Shown here piece by piece: positions 31,179-36,217 of a stretch of DNA of 36,217 nt (within the stretch, counting starts at the first letter, position 1; each line of letters starts with the position of its first letter). Origin of the DNA: Lentzea terrae (GTDB taxonomy: Bacteria; Actinomycetota; Actinomycetes; Mycobacteriales; Pseudonocardiaceae); the NCBI RefSeq assembly GCF_003265345.1, contig NZ_QFWW01000029.1, forward strand, positions 163,673 to 199,889, read 5' to 3'. A model generated the notes under the pieces. It saw only the letters and a list, made by a program, of their open reading frames with translations, searched no databases and was not told where the DNA came from. A program made the position numbers and the translations under genes.

Positions 31179-32474
31179 ATGGCTGAGCAGTCGGATGTCT
31201 TTGGTGTGGAGCTGCGGCGTTTGCGGACCGCGGCGGGCCTGTCGCTGGCGTCGCTGGCGCAGCAGGTCCACTACAGCAAGGGCTATCTGGGCAAGATCGA
31301 GACTGGCGTGAAACAACCAGGTGTTGATCTGGCCCGGCGCTGTGACGCGGTTCTCGGAGCCGGTGGACGGCTGGCCCGCATCGTGGACCAGCCCGCACCG
31401 GCGAGCCCGCCGGCAGCTGTCGAGGCCGACGGCGAAGTGTGGGTGATGAGCATGGCACCGGACGGGTCGAGCTGGATGGTTCCGATGCCCCGGCGCGAGG
31501 CGATCGCGACGGGCGCGGTCTCCTTGCTGGGGCTGACTTTGGGGGCTCCGCGCAGCGCTTCGGCGTCGGCGGCGCACGACGGCACGCTCGCGGCGTTCCG
31601 GTCGTTGTTCGCGCAGGTCCGGCAGCTCGGGCAGACCACGAGCCCGTCAGTGGTGCTGCCCATGGTGACGGTGCACACCCACACCCTGCGTGGCATGGCA
31701 AACGGCGCACCGACCCCCGTGCGCGAGCAGTTGCTGGGCCTCGCCGCCCGCTACAGCGAGTACGCCGGGTGGATGGCGCAGGAGGCCGGTGACGACCGGG
31801 CCGCGCTGTGGTGGACCCGCAACGCCGTCGAGATGGGCGCCGCGGCCGGTGACACCGAGCTGGCCACGTACTCGCTGATCAGACAGGCGTTGATCACGCT
31901 CTACCGGGACGACGCCGTCGGCACGATCGACCTGGCCCAGCAGGCGCAGGCCGCACCGGGCACGTCGCCGCGGGTGCAGGGGCTCGCCGCGTTGCGCGAA
32001 GCCCAGGGCCACGCGTTGGCCTGCGACTACGACAACTGCCGGCGCGCGCTCGACCGCGCCGCCGCGTTGCTCGACCAGGCCGACACCGAGAGCGGCATGA
32101 CGATCGGCTCGGCCTCGGTCAGCGGCGCCGACCTGAACCAGCTGGTCGCGGCCTGGTGCATGCACGACCTCGGCCGGTCCCGCGAGGCGGCGGACATCAT
32201 GGACCGCCAGCTCGCCCTGGTCCCCGGCACCGCGCACCGCACGCACGCGCGCTTCGGTGCCCGCCGCGCGCTCGCCTACGCCGCGGCCGGCGACATCGAC
32301 CAGGCAGGGGCGCTGACCGCGAAGGTGCTCGACTCGGCCGACCTGGTCGACTCGGCCACGGTCCGGCAGGACCTGAAGCGCCTGGCCCGCCTGCTCGGCC
32401 GCGAGCGCGACCACTCGGCGGTGCGTGACGTGTACCCGCGGCTCAACGCGGCGTTGCGCAGCCCGATCCACTAG
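31179..32474 (+). CDS. XRE-family regulator with TPR-like helical repeats
   Basis: A 431-residue regulator. The helix-turn-helix (about residues 10-65) includes ELRRLRTAAGLSLASLAQQV and SKGYLGKIETGVKQPG. A Trp/Met-rich linker (WVMSMAPDGSSWMVPMPRRE) leads into helical repeats from about residue 150 (EQLLGLAARYSEYAGWMAQE, RAALWWTRNAVEMGAAAGD, GLAALREAQGHALACDYDNC) that resemble tetratricopeptide repeats, as in many actinobacterial pleiotropic regulators. ATG at 31179. It ends 29 bases before the MoxR gene, so read-through into that operon is likely. Ligand or peptide partner unknown. Confidence 0.88.
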   Translation: MAEQSDVFGVELRRLRTAAGLSLASLAQQVHYSKGYLGKIETGVKQPGVDLARRCDAVLGAGGRLARIVDQPAPASPPAAVEADGEVWVMSMAPDGSSWMVPMPRREAIATGAVSLLGLTLGAPRSASASAAHDGTLAAFRSLFAQVRQLGQTTSPSVVLPMVTVHTHTLRGMANGAPTPVREQLLGLAARYSEYAGWMAQEAGDDRAALWWTRNAVEMGAAAGDTELATYSLIRQALITLYRDDAVGTIDLAQQAQAAPGTSPRVQGLAALREAQGHALACDYDNCRRALDRAAALLDQADTESGMTIGSASVSGADLNQLVAAWCMHDLGRSREAADIMDRQLALVPGTAHRTHARFGARRALAYAAAGDIDQAGALTAKVLDSADLVDSATVRQDLKRLARLLGRERDHSAVRDVYPRLNAALRSPIH

Positions 32475-32503
32475 CTGTTCACGAGTTTTCTGGGGGAACC
32501 GAA

Positions 32504-33460
32504 GTGTCCGATGCCGCGATCTTCCAGCGCCGGTTCGAGGCGCTGGCCGCGAACGTCGAGGACTTCATCCGCGGCAAACCCGAGGTGGTCAGGCTCGCGC
32601 TGGTGTGCCTGCTCGCCGAGGGCCACCTGCTGATCGAGGACGTACCGGGCGTGGCGAAGACGTCGCTCGCCAAGGCGATCGCGCGCTCGGTGGCGGGTGC
32701 CGAGGTGAAGCGCATCCAGTTCACCCCCGACCTGCTGCCGTCCGACGTGACCGGCGTGCAGGTGTACGACCAGGGCAGGTCGCGCTTCGAGTTCCGCCAG
32801 GGCCCGGTCTTCACCAACATCCTGCTGGGCGACGAGATCAACCGCGCCTCGCCGAAGACCCAGTCGGCCCTGCTGGAGGTCATGGCCGAGGGCCAGGTGA
32901 CCGTCGACGGCCGCCCGATCGCCGTGCCGTACCCGTTCCTGTGCATCGCGACGCAGAACCCGGTGGAGCACCAGGGCACCTACGCGCTGCCGGAAGCGCA
33001 GCTCGACAGGTTCATGATGCGCATCAGCATCGGCTACCCGGCGGACCTGGCCGACGAGGTCAGCATCCTGTCCTACGGCGTGACCCGCCGCCGCCCGGAC
33101 GAGCTGAAGTCCGTCATGGAGCTCGACGACCTCCGCCTGATGATCCGCGCGGTCCGCGAACAGGGCGTGGCCGACAACCTCCGCGAGTACGTGGCGCGCC
33201 TCGTCCGCGCCACCCGCGTCCACCCGGACGTCGAGCTCGGCGTGAGCCCCCGCGGCGGCATCGCCCTCATCACCGCCTCCCAGGCCTACGCGCTGTCCGC
33301 CGGTCGCCCGTTCGTGACGGCCGACGACGTCAAGGCCGTGGCCGTCCCGGTTCTCAACCACCGCCTGCTGCTCACCCCGGAAGCCCGCATCCAGCAACGC
33401 ACCGCCGAAGCGGTGCTGACGGACGTGCTGGCCGCCGCTCCGGTCCCGGCAGGCCGGTGA
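32504..33460 (+). CDS. moxR: MoxR-family AAA+ ATPase
   Basis: A 318-residue MoxR ATPase, a chaperone-like protein that works with the DUF58 (VWA-like) protein encoded next. Walker A is the family variant EDVPGVAKTSLAKA; Walker B is LLGDEINRASPKTQSALLEVM; sensor 1 is in CIATQNPVEHQGTYALPEAQLDRF; sensor 2 is near SPRGGIALITASQ. Start is GTG at 32504 behind GGGGGA. Its stop overlaps the next gene's start (GTGA). Confidence 0.95.
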   Translation: MSDAAIFQRRFEALAANVEDFIRGKPEVVRLALVCLLAEGHLLIEDVPGVAKTSLAKAIARSVAGAEVKRIQFTPDLLPSDVTGVQVYDQGRSRFEFRQGPVFTNILLGDEINRASPKTQSALLEVMAEGQVTVDGRPIAVPYPFLCIATQNPVEHQGTYALPEAQLDRFMMRISIGYPADLADEVSILSYGVTRRRPDELKSVMELDDLRLMIRAVREQGVADNLREYVARLVRATRVHPDVELGVSPRGGIALITASQAYALSAGRPFVTADDVKAVAVPVLNHRLLLTPEARIQQRTAEAVLTDVLAAAPVPAGR

Positions 33461-34608
33461 GTGCTGTGCTGACCAGGTCCGGCGCCGGGATGACCGCCGC
33501 CGCAACGGGTCTGGTGGCGCTCGGCGCGTGGGCCGACTACCCGGAACTGGTGACGCTCGGCCTCGCCGCAGCGTGCGCCCTGCTCCTGGCCGCGGCCTGG
33601 CTCCTCGTCTCGCCCAAGCTGACCGTGGTGCGCGAGGTTCGGCCTCGGCGCGTGTTCGAGGGCAGCGCCGCCCAGGGCACGTTGACCGTGACGAACGTGG
33701 GCCGGCGCGACAGCCCGCCGCTGATGGTCACGGAGACGGTCGGCGGCGACCGCACCACCGTCACGGTGCCCGCGCTGACCGCCGGCCACAGCTGCACGGT
33801 CAGCTACCCGCTGCCGGCCGCCCGGCGCGGCCGCTACGTCATCCCGCCGGTGGAGCTCGGCCACACCGACCCGCTGCGGCTGCTGCACCGCGGCCGCGCG
33901 TCCGGGGGCGAGCTGGTGGTGCACGTCTATCCGCGCGTGCACCTGCTGGCCACGATCACGGCCGGTGGGCCGCAGGACGCGGAAGGCCAGACGACCAGCA
34001 ACGCTCCGTTGGGCGGCGTCGCGTTCCACAGCCTGCGGGAGTACGCGCCCGGCGACGACTGGCGCCGCATCCACTGGGGCGCAACGGCTCGGACCGGCAC
34101 GGTGATGACCCGCCACGTGGTCGTGCCCGACGAGCCGCGCCAGCTGGTGGTGCTGGACACCAGCGCGGTGCCCTATCCCGGTGCGCAGCTCTTCGAGGAG
34201 GCGGTCCGCGTCGCCGCGTCGTTCTGCGTCGCGGCCGAACGCTCCAGCCTGCCGCTCGCGCTGCGCACCACCGGTGGGGCCGAACGGGAGTCGAGCGGCG
34301 GCGCACTGGAGTTGCTGTCCACTGTGGACTGCGCTGGCGCCGACCGCGGGCTCGGCGCGGTGACCGGCCTCGTGCGGGACGTGGTCTCCGACGCGCAGGG
34401 CGTCGCGCTGACCGTCGTCACCGGCCGCGTGGACGCCGAGGCGGCCCAGCTGCTGATGTCGTTGCGCGCCAGGTTCCTCTCCGTCACTCTCGCCCAGCTG
34501 GTCTCCCCCGACTTCGCGGTGCCCGCCCGGCCGCGCGGTGTGCTCGCGATCGCCGCACCGAGCAGCGCGGAGTTCACCACCCGCTGGAACCGGCTGGTGC
34601 TGCGATGA
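33457..34608 (+). CDS. DUF58 domain membrane protein
   Basis: A 383-residue protein with two N-terminal membrane helices (MTAAATGLVALGAWAD and LVTLGLAAACALLLAAAWLLV), a beta-rich middle and the DUF58 core FHSLREYAPGDDWRRIHWGATARTG, followed by a VWA-like strand RQLVVLDTSAVPYPG. It always accompanies MoxR and a transglutaminase-like protein in this type of operon. The start is GTG at 33457, sharing four bases with the MoxR stop; the frame is open further upstream, antisense-free but unused. Role in cell envelope or protein complex assembly is inferred from the family. Confidence 0.92.
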   Translation: MSAVLTRSGAGMTAAATGLVALGAWADYPELVTLGLAAACALLLAAAWLLVSPKLTVVREVRPRRVFEGSAAQGTLTVTNVGRRDSPPLMVTETVGGDRTTVTVPALTAGHSCTVSYPLPAARRGRYVIPPVELGHTDPLRLLHRGRASGGELVVHVYPRVHLLATITAGGPQDAEGQTTSNAPLGGVAFHSLREYAPGDDWRRIHWGATARTGTVMTRHVVVPDEPRQLVVLDTSAVPYPGAQLFEEAVRVAASFCVAAERSSLPLALRTTGGAERESSGGALELLSTVDCAGADRGLGAVTGLVRDVVSDAQGVALTVVTGRVDAEAAQLLMSLRARFLSVTLAQLVSPDFAVPARPRGVLAIAAPSSAEFTTRWNRLVLR

Positions 34609-36217
34609 ACTGGCGGAGGCTCCGGCCAGGTCCGCTGGCCGAGGTGGCGCTGGCGCTGCTGGCCACCGCCGCGGGAACGCTGGTGTACCACCGGTTCTTC
34701 GCCGCCGGCTACCTCCCGGTGCTCGCCGCGGCGGGGCTGGTCGGCGGCGTGACGGCCGCGCTGGGCCACCGTCGCGTGTGGACAAGCCTCGTGCTGGCGG
34801 TCGCCGGTCTGGCCCTGGTCCTGGTCTACGGCGTGTTCGGCGGCACGGCGTCCGCGGTCCTCAGCGGGGTGCGCGGCAGCTGGAACCGCCTGCTCACGGT
34901 CACCGCACCCGCCGACACGTGGGGCGAACTGCTGGCGGCACCGGCACTGGTGGTGTGGGCGGCGGCGTTCTCGTCCGTCCTGCTGGTGCTGCGGACCCGG
35001 AGCGCGCTGGCGCCGCTGCTGCCTCCGTTGGCGGGCTTCGTGTTCGCTCTCTTCGCCGTCGGCAACCAGGTGGGCGGGCACCTGGTCGCGACCGTCGTGT
35101 TCCTCGTCGCGGCACTGGTCCTGATCGCGATCCGCACCCACCGGGGCACCGGACTCGGCACGGTGCGCGTCGAACGCCAGTCGGCCAAGCCGGTCGCCGC
35201 ACTCGTCGTGGTGGCCTCGATGGTCGCCGCCAGCGCACTGTTCGGCCTGGCAGGCGGCCGGTTCTCGCCCCTGGCCTCCGGAGAGCACCGGTTCGACCCG
35301 CGGGACGTCCTCGCACCGCCGATCGTCCACACCGACACGCTCACCCCGTTGGCACAGCTGAAGAAACAGCTCAACGAGTCGCCGCCGCGCACGTTGTTCA
35401 CCGTGCGGACGGACTACGAGTCGACGCGCATCGACCGGGTGCGCACCGCCGCGCTGGACACGTACGACGGCACCACCTGGACCTCGTCCGGCACCTATCG
35501 CGTGGCCGGCCGCAACCTCACCGTCGACCCGGAACTCCGCCGCAGCAAGACCGTGACGGCGCACATCGAGCTCAAGGAGCTCTCCGGCCCGTACCTGCCC
35601 GTCGTCGGCTGGCCGTCGCGGCTGACCACGTCCGGCGAGAGCCGCGGCCAGTTCGGGTTCAACCCCGGCTCGGGTGTGGTGGTCGGCACCGGGCCCGCGG
35701 CGCCGGGGCTCAGCTACGACGTGACCGGTGAGGTCGGCCTCAGGGACAAAGGGCTGACGCGGGCCGAGAAGTCGGCGAACCACGTGCCGCCGCTGCCACC
35801 GGGTGTGCCGGAAGGTCTGGCAACCGCCTCCAGGAACTTCCTCGGCGAGACCTACAACCAGCTCGTGGAACTCGAGAAGTACCTGCGCGCCAAGCCCTAC
35901 CGGCTGAACCGGCCGCCGGGGCACTCCTACGCCGCCCTCGCCCGTTTCCTGACCGGTGAGGGAGACGCCGGCAGCGGCTACGCGGAGCAGACCGCCGCAG
36001 CGTTCGCCGTGATCGCCAGGAGCTGGGGATTCCCGGCCAGGGTCGCGGTCGGCTACCGCCTGCACAACTACCAGGACGGCGTCTTCCAGGTCTCCACCGC
36101 CGATGCCCACGCGTGGCCGGAAGTGCACTTCGCGCGCTACGGCTGGGTCGTGTTCGAACCCACCAACCCCGACGCCACGAACAAGCCGAACCCGCCGGTG
36201 GAGGCGCCGCGCGTGGT
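34605..36217 (+). CDS. Transglutaminase-like membrane protein, catalytic Cys replaced (cut by window edge)
   Basis: At least 537 codons; it runs off the right edge. The N-terminal half has about six membrane helices (LAEVALALLATAAGTLVY, YLPVLAAAGLVGGVTAAL, SLVLAVAGLALVLVYGVF, LVVWAAAFSSVLLVL, and more to about residue 215). A large extracytoplasmic domain follows, holding the transglutaminase core near residues 455-525. The usual Gly-Tyr-Cys-Glu-Gln reads GYAEQ, so Ala460 replaces the nucleophilic cysteine. The histidine (ADAHAWPEVHF) and acidic residue (FEPTNP) positions are kept. Its ATG overlaps the DUF58 stop (ATGA). Likely a non-catalytic scaffold or ligand-binding member of the MoxR-DUF58 operon. 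Confidence 0.88.
   Translation, partial: MNWRRLRPGPLAEVALALLATAAGTLVYHRFFAAGYLPVLAAAGLVGGVTAALGHRRVWTSLVLAVAGLALVLVYGVFGGTASAVLSGVRGSWNRLLTVTAPADTWGELLAAPALVVWAAAFSSVLLVLRTRSALAPLLPPLAGFVFALFAVGNQVGGHLVATVVFLVAALVLIAIRTHRGTGLGTVRVERQSAKPVAALVVVASMVAASALFGLAGGRFSPLASGEHRFDPRDVLAPPIVHTDTLTPLAQLKKQLNESPPRTLFTVRTDYESTRIDRVRTAALDTYDGTTWTSSGTYRVAGRNLTVDPELRRSKTVTAHIELKELSGPYLPVVGWPSRLTTSGESRGQFGFNPGSGVVVGTGPAAPGLSYDVTGEVGLRDKGLTRAEKSANHVPPLPPGVPEGLATASRNFLGETYNQLVELEKYLRAKPYRLNRPPGHSYAALARFLTGEGDAGSGYAEQTAAAFAVIARSWGFPARVAVGYRLHNYQDGVFQVSTADAHAWPEVHFARYGWVVFEPTNPDATNKPNPPVEAPRV

Overview
This is high-GC actinobacterial DNA with GTG/TTG starts, dense short operons and translational overlaps. The gene types (a conservon, several XRE regulators, a DMATS prenyltransferase, MauE-thioredoxin) point to a filamentous actinomycete, most likely Pseudonocardiales (Lentzea/Saccharothrix/Actinosynnema-like). 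That placement is inference from gene content, not a database match. No rRNA, tRNA, CRISPR array or insertion sequence was seen.

Left part (1-10.2 kb): a cut-off DUF222/HNH gene; two small membrane proteins; a GtrA protein; a TetR regulator divergent from a cytochrome P450 plus its 3Fe-4S ferredoxin, with a clear palindromic operator between them; a possible gene remnant; a cupin; a membrane Ser/Thr kinase; a secreted tannase/feruloyl esterase; a four-EF-hand calcium-binding protein; a type I methionine aminopeptidase behind a palindromic promoter; and a degenerate class III cyclase-like protein.

Middle part (10.5-20.7 kb): this is the accessory core. An XRE regulator with an unusual C-terminal domain is coupled to a GT-A glycosyltransferase. 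Next come a single-chain TIR-macro fusion, a phosphorylase-superfamily (PNP/MTAN-like) protein with an unrecognised C-terminal domain, and a small HTH protein. These three look like a compact NAD/ADP-ribose-centred conflict or immune system. On the opposite strand lies a translationally coupled operon: a 53-residue peptide with six cysteines, a MauE-thioredoxin fusion, an ABC exporter, and an S26 peptidase without a membrane anchor. It reads as a dedicated pathway to make, oxidise, cleave and export a disulfide-rich peptide. A serine hydrolase lies upstream.

Right part (20.8-36.2 kb): an ABC-F protein with a leader that looks like an attenuator is divergent from an indole prenyltransferase-tryptophanase pair (prenylated indole production). 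A complete conservon follows (sensor kinase, roadblock, DUF742, small GTPase; the cvnABCD order). Then come a DUF6461-like protein, a hairpin-rich 420-base intergenic region, an XRE/TPR-like regulator, and a MoxR-DUF58-transglutaminase-like operon. The last gene is cut by the window edge and has alanine where the transglutaminase catalytic cysteine should be.

The two regions most worth attention are the TIR-macro/PNP locus (13.3-16.3 kb) and the cysteine-rich peptide operon (16.2-19.5 kb).
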